The notes under the pieces are model-generated. The model searched no databases. It worked only from the letters and a program-made list of their open reading frames with translations, and was not told the origin of the DNA. The position numbers were made by a program, and so were the translations under genes. Shown here piece after piece: positions 26,062 to 34,950 of a stretch of 64,000 bases of DNA; within the stretch, counting starts at the first letter, position 1; each line of letters begins with the position of its first letter. Source of the DNA: UBA6168 sp965222975 (lineage in GTDB: Bacteria; Bacteroidota; Bacteroidia; Chitinophagales; Saprospiraceae); assembly GCA_965222975.1 (NCBI GenBank), contig CBDCVJ010000047.1, positions 239,802 through 303,801 of the forward strand. The letters run 5' to 3'.

Positions 26062-26937
26062 CTAAATGCATTGGCATGGATGAGAATCGGTCATGTAATT
26101 TGTGGTTCCTAAATCATAAATTACATGGTAAAAGTCAAACTACCCTTTCGTCGAGTCAGATTTACCGAGCTGACCGATTCCCAATGGAAAACTATAAAAG
26201 ATTTGGTTGACAATGGTAGAAAGCGCAAAAATTGTCTGCGGACCATTCTCAATGCCATCTTCAAGCTGAACCGTACCGGTTGCCAGTGGCGGAATATGGA
26301 CGAAAAATACCCGCCCTGGCAAAGTGTCTATTACTATTTCCGAAAGTGGAAAGGATGGCACTTGGGCTGCCCTCCTGTTCCAACTCGTTGAAAAAGAACG
26401 GGTTAGACAGGGCAGGAACGCCAAGCCGTCCGTTTGTGCGGTCGATAGCCAAAGTGTAAAGACCGGCCCTTTCATTTCCGAATCCAAAGGGTTTGACGGT
26501 GGTAAACTCATCAACGGCAGAAAACGGAACATAGCGGTCGATATCCTTGGCCTACCGTTCGCAGTACATGTATCGTCCGCCAAAACCCATGATGGGGAGG
26601 CCGGCGTGGAACTGCTCTGGCAGATAGATGAATTTTCAAAAAAGATGAAGATCATCAGGACGGACAAAGCCTACGGCGGTTATTTCAAAGAATGTGCGGC
26701 CATCTATAACTGGGAGGTTGATATTTCCCAAAAGCCGGAAAGTGAGAAAGGTTTTGTCCCACAGACTGGCAGATGGCAGGTTGAAAGGTCTTTTGGGTGG
26801 TGTAATTTTTTCCGAAGATTGAGTAAGGATTATGAAAAAACCGCAGAATCTTCGGCTGCATTCGTCCAGATCACCTATATCGATATCATTCTTTCAAGAA
26901 TCCAGAATTAAATTTTAAAACATATTCTAAATGCATT
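26062..26937 (+). mobile_element. IS5-family insertion sequence
   Basis: The transposase is flanked by an 11-bp direct repeat CTAAATGCATT at 26062-26072 and 26927-26937. If only CTAA is the target duplication (as for IS5 itself), the element is about 26066-26926. Because ATGCAT is its own complement the repeats could also be read as short terminal inverted repeats, so exact ends are uncertain. A 10-bp inverted repeat (CATGTAATTT / AAATTACATG) sits directly over the transposase start codon and could restrain translation. The right end lies inside the 3' end of the nuclease gene. Confidence 0.65.
26125..26911 (+). CDS. IS5-family transposase, two frames
   Basis: The first frame (26125-26391) encodes the DUF4096-type N-terminus: FTELTDSQWKTIKDLV, TGCQWRNMDEKYPPWQSVYY, FRKWK. 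The second frame (+1) picks up at DGTWAALLFQL and runs to 26911, with the DDE catalytic residues in CAVDSQSVKT, RTDKAYGGYF and VERSFGW. The shift is at TGGAAAGGAT (26347-26356), where reading W-K and skipping one base restores RKWK-DGTW. Many IS5 relatives use programmed frameshifting, but the window contains several similar +1 breaks, so a base overcall is also possible. Combined length about 260 residues, normal for the group. Confidence 0.85.
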
Positions 26938-27450
26938 TATGGATTTGTCCATTATGTTGACTTTGGTAGTCAACCATTTCAAACTCTTTTTTAAGTTTTG
27001 TTGCAAGACATGCTCCTGTCTATCAGTTTTAAGTTTTTTATTTTTTTGTGCGAGGGGCGTGTCTTGTTCCAACCAAAGGATAAAAACGAGTTGCTTATTT
27101 TTTTTTAAACATTCAGCATAAGACTGAAATATTTCTTTGTCATTTGTGGAATTACGGGAAGATCCAATTATTATCGAAATAGAATCCTTGAATTTTCGTG
27201 CAACACTTAGCCAGAGTGCATCAGGGCCATCTGTAAATTTCGGCTTGTTCTTAATCCTGTGTCCTCGAAAATCTTTGATTTCAAATAAAATCAGTGACTG
27301 GTTTTGCAAAATGCCTATTATGTCAACCCCTTTTGTTTCTGGTAAATTATTGGCTGCGTTTTGGTAATCCCTCGTTTCATCAAATTTCAATATGCTTGTC
27401 CAATAATTTTCGTTAAAGTCAAATTCAAGGTCTTTTTCCCGTAGCGTCAT
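26908..27450 (-). CDS. PD-(D/E)XK-like nuclease (second gene of ATPase/nuclease pair)
   Basis: 180 residues. KGVDIIGIL (aspartate near residue 43) followed by LILFEIKDFRGH (E near 56, x, K near 58) has the spacing and strand context of the PD-(D/E)XK nuclease core; this is motif reading, not a confirmed family. The start overlaps the ATPase stop by 4 bp (ATGA at 27447-27450), implying translational coupling. The last residues (NAFRICFKI) are encoded by the inserted IS end; before insertion the frame would have continued SGSLTVNFL to a stop on the far side. A nuclease coupled to an ABC-like ATPase is a common defence-module design. Confidence 0.55.
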   Translation of the reverse strand: MTLREKDLEFDFNENYWTSILKFDETRDYQNAANNLPETKGVDIIGILQNQSLILFEIKDFRGHRIKNKPKFTDGPDALWLSVARKFKDSISIIIGSSRNSTNDKEIFQSYAECLKKNKQLVFILWLEQDTPLAQKNKKLKTDRQEHVLQQNLKKSLKWLTTKVNIMDKSINAFRICFKI

Positions 27451-28541
27451 GTTTTGATGTTTAAGGATTTTTGAAAAAGACGATCTTCTCTTCTTTGATG
27501 GATATTTAAGCCCTCATGGATGGCATCGTGTTTCAAATCCGGCATGGTCTCGCCTTCCTCCACCTCCGTCCCATTCTCCCCTTTGTACAGGGCAAAAAAT
27601 TTCATGTCCGGCACTTTCCCTTCTGCCACCTCTGCATATTCTTTCGACAGCGACAATTCATAAGGCAACAAATAATCGTGCGTGGCCACAAATATTTGGC
27701 AGCCAGCATTGGCGAGCGTTTGCAGGAATTTTGCGACGATTAAAATATATTTAGGGTTGAGATTGGCTTCTGGCTCGTCCCAGAAAAGGATGGTGTTTTT
27801 GGTGAGGGAGCCGTTCATGATGAGATAGATAAGTTGGGCGATTTTGTTGATGCCTTGGGCAACAAGGGGCGTTGAGAACTCTTTTTGTTCATCTTTAAAT
27901 GCAACGAAGAACTTATTTCCCTTTCTTAAAACTTTAGCCCTAATCGCTTCTTCCAAAGTTTCCAAGAGAGGATTTTGTTCTTCTAAAGCATTACCTTTTA
28001 GTGGTAGTGGATCAAGAGCTTTTGCAAGACGATAATATGTTTCATCAATTGAACTCTCTCTATTCTCGTATGATGAAATAAATCCTTCAAACCAAGAAAG
28101 CATCTCATTTGATGGAATGAATATAACGTTTGCAATATGAGCAGTAAATTCTTTTAGTTTGGATTCTGATCCTCTCAAAAAACTAAATTCAACGTCATCA
28201 TAATTGAAATTGATCTTTATTTTAGCTTTCGTGTCATTTATTCTCAACAAACTTTCAAGTTCTTCGGTTTTGAATAAATTTTTTAAACCGATATTTAAAT
28301 CATTTTTAAATTCAGCTTTTGCCTCGTCCGAATTAAAGCCACTTATTTGATTCGTAACTGTAAAATAAAATTGCGTTGATTTTAATATTCCATACAACAC
28401 TTTCAACAAATGCGTCTTCCCCGTCCCATTCTCCCCAATGAAAACATTGATGCCCGGCGAAAAATCTATCGCCACTTTCCCAAAGCAGGTAAAGTTTTTC
28501 AGTTCGAGCCGCTTTATTTTATTTTTAAAATCTTTTGCCAT
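27447..28541 (-). CDS. AAA/ABC-type ATPase (first gene of ATPase/nuclease pair)
   Basis: 364 residues. FTCFGKVAIDFSPGINVFIGENGTGKTHLLK carries an SMC/RecF-like strand and Walker A (about residues 37-44). FSTPLVAQGINKI stands where the ABC signature would be, ILFWDEPEANLNP (about 250-260) is Walker B with D-loop, and FVATHDYLLPYEL is the switch histidine. This is the AAA_15/AAA_21 type found in OLD-like, Septu-like and PARIS-like immune ATPases. No TOPRIM domain is attached; instead a separate nuclease-like gene follows with an ATGA overlap. I infer a two-gene defence or toxin module; no named system matches with certainty. Confidence 0.8.
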   Translation of the reverse strand: MAKDFKNKIKRLELKNFTCFGKVAIDFSPGINVFIGENGTGKTHLLKVLYGILKSTQFYFTVTNQISGFNSDEAKAEFKNDLNIGLKNLFKTEELESLLRINDTKAKIKINFNYDDVEFSFLRGSESKLKEFTAHIANVIFIPSNEMLSWFEGFISSYENRESSIDETYYRLAKALDPLPLKGNALEEQNPLLETLEEAIRAKVLRKGNKFFVAFKDEQKEFSTPLVAQGINKIAQLIYLIMNGSLTKNTILFWDEPEANLNPKYILIVAKFLQTLANAGCQIFVATHDYLLPYELSLSKEYAEVAEGKVPDMKFFALYKGENGTEVEEGETMPDLKHDAIHEGLNIHQRREDRLFQKSLNIKT

Positions 28542-28625
28542 TGCTGTGTTTTTGATTGGACAAAACTACAAAAAAGAAGGGATGGTTCACTGATTAAAAA
28601 ATGAGATGGCAAAGCGCTTTTTTCG

Positions 28626-28633
28626 TAAATTTG
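28626..28633 (+). promoter_or_regulatory. Candidate icmF promoter, -7 box TAAATTTG
   Basis: Matches TAnnTTTG, 109 bp upstream of the icmF ATG, in the divergent gap with the ATPase gene. No TTTG is present at the right distance upstream. Confidence 0.3.
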
Positions 28634-28742
28634 CACCTGCCGTAATCAAAGTCTAACAAAATTTGTTATTAAACTACCCTCCCAAAACCACCTCCCAACG
28701 AATAAATAATAACTAAAAACAGTTTAAACCAAATTATTGAAC

Positions 28743-31700
28743 ATGCAAACCATCCAGCCATACCACCCGAAGCATAAAGTCAGAATCGTCACCGCAGCAA
28801 GCCTCTTCGATGGGCACGACGCCGCTATCAATATTATGCGCCGCATCATGCAGGCCAGTGGAGCAGAAGTCATACACTTAGGGCACAATCGATCTGTTTA
28901 TGAAATTGTAAATACGGCCGTGCAGGAAGATGTACAGGGCATTGCCATCACCAGCTATCAAGGTGGCCACAATGAATTTTTCAAATATATGTACGACCTG
29001 TTACGGGAGCGGGGCGCTGGACATATAAAGATTTTTGGTGGCGGTGGAGGAACTATTTTACCGACGGAAATAGAGGAGTTGCAGCAATATGGTATCAACC
29101 GCATTTATTCGCCCGATGATGGAAGGGAAATGGGCTTGCAGGGCATGATAAAACGATGTGCTACAACAATGCGATTTTCCTGTCGGACAAAATTTAAACG
29201 GTGAGGTTAAAAGATTCACGGAAAAAGATACCGTATCCATTGCCCGTATGATTTCTTGTGCAGAAAATAATACAGAGCATTTTGAAACGGCGGTGCGCCC
29301 GCAACTGCAAGCTATTTTTAATAAAAATTCAAAATTAAAAGAGACACCAGTATTAGGTATAACTGGTACAGGTGGCGCTGGCAAATCAAGTTTAGTGGAT
29401 GAAATATTAAGGCGCTTTTTAATTGACTTTAATGAAAAAACAATTGCCATTATTTCTGTTGACCCATCGAAAAGAAAATCAGGTGGTGCATTATTGGGCG
29501 ATCGAATTAGAATGAATGCTGTAAATAATGAACGGGTATTTATGCGTTCGCTGGCGACCCGTCAATCTAATTTGGCATTGTCAAAACATGTCAGTTCAAC
29601 CGTTGAAATATTAAAAGCAGCAGGTTATGATTTAATTGTTTTGGAAACATCTGGCATCGGCCAATCGGATACGGAAATTGTTGACCATTCCGATGTTTCA
29701 TTATATGTTATGACGCCAGAATTTGGAGCTGCCTCACAATTGGAAAAAATTGACATGATTGATTTTGCGGATATTATCGCCATCAATAAATTCGATAAAA
29801 GAGGTGCGCAAGATGCATTGCGAGATGTCAGAAAACAATACCAAAGGGCACATACTTTATTTTCAGAAAATGTGGACAACATGCCCATTCATGGAACCAT
29901 CGCTTCGCAATTTAATGATCCGGGCACCAATGTTTTATATTCTAAATTAATTGGTTTAATAAAAGAAAAAAGTAATGCTGATTGGGAGTCTGCTCTGCAT
30001 GTGCAGGAAGGCATGAGTGAAAAAATTTATATCATACCTCCAAGGCGAGTGAGATATTTATCAGAAATATCAGAAAATAACCGCCGCTATGATGAGTGGT
30101 CAGAAAAGCAGGAAGGCTTGGCGAGAAAACTATTTTCATTAAATCAAACCATTATGCATTTTAATGGCTCTGATTTATTAAACAATGAAAATGCAAATGC
30201 TCCCCTTCAGGGGTCGGGGGCTGAATTAATTAATAATTTAATTGAATCATTTAATAAAGTAAAAAAAGAATTTGATCCGCATTTATGGGATTTAATTAAA
30301 GATTGGGAAAATAAAAAAAATAATTATGCCGCCGATGAATTTATATATCACGTCCGTGGCAAGGAAATAAAAGTGCCGACCAAAACAAAATCATTGTCTG
30401 GCACTAAAATACCACGGGTTCTTTTACCTAAATATAAAGATTGGGGAGAAATAATTAAATGGTGTTTGCAGGAAAATGTGCCGGGCGAATTTCCATATAC
30501 CGCAGGCGTTTTTCCATTTAAAAGAAAAGGCGAAGACCCCACTCGCATGTTTGCCGGAGAAGGTGGACCAGAAAGAACCAATCGTCGTTTCCATTACCTC
30601 AGTGCAGGCATGCCTGCCAGCCGATTATCCACCGCTTTTGACAGTGTGACTTTATATGGCGAAAACCCCGACCACCGACCTGATATTTATGGAAAGATCG
30701 GCAACTCCGGTGTGAGCATCTGCTGCCTCGATGATGCCAAAAAATTATATTCCGGTTTCGACCTCTGCAATCCCAAAACTTCCGTCTCCATGACTATCAA
30801 TGGCCCGGCAGCGACCATCTGTGCATTCTTTATGAATGCGGCTATTGACCAGCAATGTGAGTTGTTTATCAAGGAGCAGAGAATGGAAGCGCAAGTGGAA
30901 GCAAAACTGAAAGAACTGTATGATGATAAAGGGCTGGAACGTCCTACTTATAAAGGTGAAATACCAGAAGGGAATAACGGTTTAGGGCTTATGTTACTTG
31001 GTGTCACTGGCGATCAGATTTTGCCTAAAGATGTGTATGAAGAGATAAAAGCAAAAGCCTTGAATTCCGTTAGAGGCACCGTGCAGGCCGACATCTTAAA
31101 AGAAGACCAGGCACAAAACACCTGCATTTTCAGCACCGAATTTTCCTTGAAATTAATGGGTGATGTGCAGGAATATTTTATTGAAAATAAAGTGCGGAAT
31201 TTTTATTCCGTTTCCATTTCCGGTTACCACATCGCTGAGGCAGGTGCTAATCCGATTTCGCAATTGGCATTTACCCTTGCCAATGGATTTACATTCGTGG
31301 AGTATTATTTGAGCCGGGGCATGGACATCAATGATTTTGCGCCTAACCTATCCTTCTTTTTCTCTAATGGCGTTGACCCCGAATATGCAGTGATCGGGCG
31401 AGTAGCACGACGCATTTGGTCAAAAGCCATGAAAGAAAAATACGGCGCCAACGAACGCAGCCAAAAATTAAAATATCATATTCAAACCAGCGGCCGTTCG
31501 CTGCACGCACAGGAAATTGATTTTAATGATATACGCACTACGTTGCAAGCGCTCTATGCTATTTATGATAATTGTAATTCGTTGCACACAAATGCGTATG
31601 ATGAGGCCATTACCACACCGACAGAAGAAAGCGTCCGCCGTGCAGTTGCTATTCAAATGATTATTAATCACGAATTAGGTTTGGCGAAAAATGAAAACCC

Positions 31701-32172
31701 ATTACAGGGTGCATTTATTATTGAAGAATTAACTGATTTAGTAGAAGAAGCTGTGCTTGCGGAATTTGACAGAATTACTGAAAGAGGTGGCGTTTTGGGT
31801 GCGATGGAAACGATGTACCAGCGCGGAAAAATTCAAGAGGAAAGCCTTTATTATGAGCATCAAAAACATACCGGCGAATTTCCAATTATTGGCGTGAATA
31901 CTTTCCTCTCCAAAAAAGGGTCACCGACCATTATTCCAAAAGAAGTAATTCGCTCCACCAAAGAAGAAAAATTAGCACAAATAAATACCCGTGATAATTT
32001 ACATAAAGCAAGTGGGGAAAAAGCTACCGCTGCGTTAAAGCGTTTGCAGGAAGCTGCATTACATAATGAAAATATTTTTGCAGCGCTAATGGAGACGGGT
32101 AAGATTTGTTCTTTGGGGCAGATCACGCATGCGCTGTTTGAGGTGGGGGGGCAGTATCGGAGGAATATGTAA
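28743..32172 (+). CDS. icmF: Fused isobutyryl-CoA mutase (IcmF), frameshifted
   Basis: About 1140 residues once a +1 break is corrected. The ATG at 28743 starts a B12-binding domain (VTAASLFDGHDAAINIMRR, SYQGGHNEFF, KIFGGGGGT). The frame breaks at the A4 run 29150-29153; reading one A fewer gives GMINDVLQQCDFPVG and continues into the G-protein chaperone domain (Walker A GTGGAGKSS, SVDPSKRKSGGALLGDRIRM, NKFD) and then the mutase domain (SAGMPASRLSTAFDSVTLYG, KIGNSGVSICCLDDA). The order B12-GTPase-mutase is diagnostic of IcmF, which isomerises isobutyryl-CoA and butyryl-CoA (some also isovaleryl-CoA) with adenosylcobalamin. A GTG at 29158 could start a protein without the B12 domain, which would be inactive. 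Confidence 0.9.
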
Positions 32173-32182
32173 TCGAATTTTG

Positions 32183-32558
32183 ATGGAAAACTACTGTGCA
32201 ATATTTCTCAAAAAATTTAGAACAATAATTGTGTATGCAGTTTTTATTTCTCCAATTTTAGGCTGCATAAGCAAAGAACAAAAAAGAGTTATTGGAACGT
32301 ATTATAGTTATTGGGGGGGAAACAATTTGGAAATATACTTTTAAAAGAAACAATACTTATGTTTGGAAATGTGAAGGTCATTTCGGCAATCATACTACTA
32401 AGGGCAAATATGTGATTGAGTTTGATACATTGTTACTTTACCATACTGAAGAAGCTGCAATTATTCATGGGGTAAATGAAAGTAAATATTTAATTGACGC
32501 TGATTTATGCATAATAGATTCACTTGGAAATAAATACTGCAAACATTACGTCCCATGA
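32183..32558 (+). CDS. Small predicted lipoprotein, frameshifted
   Basis: The ATG at 32183 opens a leader with a lipobox (VFISPILGC). After GTYYSYWG the frame meets a G7 run (32313-32319); with six G the reading continues ETIWKYTFKRNNTYVWK to the stop at 32558, giving about 125 residues. The downstream frame has good coding character (KGKYVIEFDTLLLYH) and would otherwise have no start signal. Function unknown. It starts 10 bp after icmF and converges on the Ro60 gene. Confidence 0.55.
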
Positions 32559-32597
32559 ATTAATTTTCTCCTTTTTTATATTCAAAATAAAAAAAGA

Positions 32598-32621
32598 GAA
32601 TAAAAGCAGTAGCTTTTATTC
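32598..32621 (-). terminator. Ro60 terminator
   Basis: GAATAAAAGC and GCTTTTATTC form a perfect 10-bp stem with loop AGTA; on the minus strand it is followed by a long T-rich run. It lies 26 bp beyond the Ro60 stop. Confidence 0.75.
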
Positions 32622-32646
32622 CCCATAAAGAAAGCGTATTTAATAT

Positions 32647-34110
32647 TCAATCCAATTCAATAGCTTCCACCGCACGAATCAAAGCCCGCTTATCCTGTTC
32701 CACTATTTTCATTAAATCAAAAACCTTTTCGCTGAAACCTGCCAAGGCCAGGACTTTATTCTCTGGAAATTGCAAGGAGCCATAGCCCCGCAAATCGAAA
32801 GAATAAATATATGGATCAGCACCAGTAACCTTTTTGTATTTTTCAAAAACAACTTTTGGGCTATAATGTCCGATCCATCCTTGCATATCTGAAAATATCA
32901 CGATGCGGTCATAACGTTTATTTGCTGTTTCAAAAATAGAATGGAAATTAGTGCCGTGTCCCACTTTATTGTTTTTTTCAAACGACTGGCTGAATTTCAT
33001 CACCGAGTCATTTAAATTATAATTAATTAAACGGGCATGATTTCCAAATTCCATAATATCGGCATTGCAACGTTTCGCCAATACCATCCCGAACATAGCC
33101 CCAACCTCGTTGCATTTCACATGCGGTGAATTGGAAACGGTTGAGGCCATCGAACCAGAGTTGTCAACAACAACTAAAGTATTTTCCAAATATGGCACAT
33201 TATCGCATGAAATATTAATTGCCTTTTCCAAAGCCATACGCACTTGACGCATATTTGAATCATTGTCTTTTAATTGTTTGTAAGCAACCAATAAACGGAA
33301 CGGTAAAACCAATGATTTTTTAATGCGCTGACGGTCGGTCAATTGATTGCAAACCTCATGAGTCATTTCAGGTGCTTGTTGCAAAATATTTCGCAAGTTG
33401 CGCACCAAAGCAAAATAACCTAATTTATTTTCACGCAATAAATTTTTCCAAACCTGTGCTTTTAATTTGGCTTTTTCCTTTTCCGTTTTAGCTGTTTGTC
33501 CAGCTTGCGTTAATTGTGATTCCCAAGTCTCTGTATTTCGCAAAGTACCATCCACCAAGGCCTGCAATGCTTTCGCATTTTTTTGCGTTGGCTGTGGGTG
33601 AATTAAATTAACCAAGTCAATTAATTTCACCTTTTTATCCTCGCCACGGTATTTCGCCAATTGATAGCCATCAAATTTATCGAATGCTTTTGCAAATCCT
33701 TTTTTCATCGCATTCGGCAATCCTTTTCCACCTTGCGATTTAAAGTAAGCAGCTATTTCCAACATATCATCTGGGCGTTTGATTATTTTATTATAAAAAT
33801 CTTTTGCCCAAGGTTGACCTGAAACATAACCCGCTATTTCTGCTGCTAAAACATGGGTGATAGAACGCATGCCAAATTCGGTACGAGCATAAATACCTGC
33901 CTTGGCCGCAAACAATGGGTCAATATTTTTTAAAGCATTTATTAAATCCTTAAAAGTATCTTTCGATTTGCGGTAATATTGATCCTGGGCAAAAGAGGTC
34001 AGCAACAAAGAAATCAATTGCATTTTTGGGCTTTGTACGAAAGCCTCACCTCCTGCACGGTTAATTGTTTTCTTGTTTTTACGCTTGTTTTTTAAATTGA
34101 AGATAGACAT
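32647..34110 (-). CDS. rsr: Ro60 homologue (TROVE plus vWA domain)
   Basis: 487 residues. Residues about 20-300 form the HEAT-like TROVE ring (GGEAFVQSPKMQLISLLLTS, FAAKAGIYARTEFGMRSITH, VLAAEIAGY). From about 308 a vWA domain follows with an intact MIDAS (LVVVDNSGSMAS, DNSGSM near 315; GHGTNFHSIF; FSDMQGW). The ring binds misfolded RNA ends in its cavity and Y RNA on its outer face; bacterial Ro60 (Rsr) works with PNPase or other RNases in RNA quality control and stress. Three Y-RNA-like genes lie directly upstream on the same strand, which is the usual neighbourhood and strongly supports the call. Confidence 0.92.
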   Translation of the reverse strand: MSIFNLKNKRKNKKTINRAGGEAFVQSPKMQLISLLLTSFAQDQYYRKSKDTFKDLINALKNIDPLFAAKAGIYARTEFGMRSITHVLAAEIAGYVSGQPWAKDFYNKIIKRPDDMLEIAAYFKSQGGKGLPNAMKKGFAKAFDKFDGYQLAKYRGEDKKVKLIDLVNLIHPQPTQKNAKALQALVDGTLRNTETWESQLTQAGQTAKTEKEKAKLKAQVWKNLLRENKLGYFALVRNLRNILQQAPEMTHEVCNQLTDRQRIKKSLVLPFRLLVAYKQLKDNDSNMRQVRMALEKAINISCDNVPYLENTLVVVDNSGSMASTVSNSPHVKCNEVGAMFGMVLAKRCNADIMEFGNHARLINYNLNDSVMKFSQSFEKNNKVGHGTNFHSIFETANKRYDRIVIFSDMQGWIGHYSPKVVFEKYKKVTGADPYIYSFDLRGYGSLQFPENKVLALAGFSEKVFDLMKIVEQDKRALIRAVEAIELD

Positions 34111-34151
34111 GATTTTTTGCTTTTATTGGTTAAGGAGCTTAGATTTTTTTA

Positions 34152-34176
34152 AGGGGGTAATTTTTCATTACCCCCT
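34152..34176 (-). promoter_or_regulatory. Hairpin between Y RNA array and Ro60 start
   Basis: AGGGGGTAAT and ATTACCCCCT are perfect 10-bp arms with a 5-nt loop, 42 bp before the Ro60 ATG. There is no U-run after it on the minus strand, so a leader structure or RNA-processing site is more likely than a terminator. Confidence 0.5.
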
Positions 34177-34190
34177 GTAATAAGTAAATC

Positions 34191-34265
34191 AAAAAACGGT
34201 GGAGTAAAATGCTCGGCGTGTTGGATTCGGTAGTAAACGAAGTAACGCTCAAGCTCACTGCCACC
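34191..34265 (-). ncRNA. Compact Y-RNA-like RNA (copy A)
   Basis: Read on the minus strand: GGUGG (34265-34261) pairs with CCACC (34202-34198), followed by a single bulged C, AGU/ACU, an internal loop, GCUUG/CGAGC, a bulged A, and GCGU/ACGC. The apical loop opens with the shared motif UUACUUCG and contains a UUCG/CGAA mini-stem. The last stem strand is followed by GUUUUUU, so it terminates itself. The long stem with a one-base C bulge is the expected Ro-binding form. It lies 81 bp upstream of the Ro60 start. Copy B (34711-34785) has the same architecture with partly compensating base changes. Confidence 0.7.
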
Positions 34266-34279
34266 TGCTTTTGGAACTT

Positions 34280-34526
34280 GCAGAGAAAAACCGGATGGGG
34301 TACATAAGGCGCTCTACTACTGAGCTACAGGCCCGTTTTATTTTTTTAAATTGAGGAAAGTATCTCGCAAATCATCTTTGGACAAACTCTTTTGTCATTA
34401 TTTAATTTGCTGACTTTCCAACTCAACATGCTGATTTTTTTCACCAGCATAACAGTGGGCCTGGTGGGAATTGCACCCACGACTTCCCGATCCGCAATCG
34501 AAGTAACCCGCTTTCCTCACTACTGC
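34280..34526 (-). ncRNA. YrlA-type Y RNA with permuted tRNA-like module
   Basis: Read on the minus strand. The outer stem GCAG/CUGC (34526-34523 with 34283-34280) has a one-base bulge, then AG/CU and a U-rich internal loop as in the compact copies. After GUUACUUCG and a hairpin comes a T-arm, GUGGG-UGCAAUU-CCCAC (34480-34464), directly joined to CAGGCCC (34463-34457), the 3' acceptor strand. After 122 nt comes GGGCCUG (34334-34328), its exact 7-bp partner, then UA and a D-arm GCUC-AGUAGUA-GAGC (34325-34311). This is a tRNA body whose 3' half precedes its 5' half and has no anticodon arm. Bacterial YrlA RNAs are known tRNA mimics bound by Ro60. Confidence 0.75.
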
Positions 34527-34710
34527 GGTTCCATATTTTCAAAGGTGATGACAATTGGTGTGGAGAAAAATAAATCAAAAATTGATTCCATCATTTTTGC
34601 AGAGAAATGCAAATGCAATAAAAAAGATTCCATTTATCTGAATTTATTTTTCCTTTTTGATAAAATATATTTGGCTCTTTGGCAATTTCTTTGAACTATA
34701 TATTTCTTAA

Positions 34711-34785
34711 AAAAACACAGTGGAGAAAAAATGCTTGGCGTGTATTTTCAATGGAACGAAGTAACGCACATGCTCACTGCCACTG
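34711..34785 (-). ncRNA. Compact Y-RNA-like RNA (copy B)
   Basis: Minus strand: CAGUGG (34785-34780) pairs with CCACUG (34723-34718), then a bulged C, AG/CU, a U-rich internal loop and GCGU/ACGC. The segment GUGGCAGUGAGC and the apical GUUACUUCGUU are identical to copy A, while the terminal pairs differ but still pair. A seven-base U-run follows. Upstream DNA (34786-34950) holds another small hairpin (TTTGTCCC region) and no gene; 34527-34710 holds a GTGTGGAGAAAAA segment near 34558 that looks like a leftover 3' strand of a further copy. Confidence 0.65.
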
Positions 34786-34950
34786 TTCTCTTTATTTTTA
34801 AATATTGTTTTGTCCCTTTGGACAGGGCAAAGATGGGCACATTACTACGCACTCTATTTGCGCAGTATAAATTTATTTTTTCTTACTTTTTAAAACGTTG
34901 GTTTGCAGGTATTTTAAGAGGAATATTTTTTAAAAAAATTTTGAGCTGAT

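Noticed and set aside
26092..26126. Inverted repeat CATGTAATTT/AAATTACATG as the IS terminal repeat
   Set aside because: Both arms are on the left side, over the transposase start; no matching copy lies at the right end.
34280..34526. A functional elongator tRNA gene (permuted) for translation
   Set aside because: The acceptor, T and D arms are good, but no anticodon stem can be formed: CCUUA after the D-arm has no partner before the T-arm, and that region instead continues into a bulged stem.
34141..34950. CRISPR-like array (regularly spaced CGAAGTAAC)
   Set aside because: The repeat is only 9 bp, spacing is about 260 bp and the copies are parts of folded RNA units.
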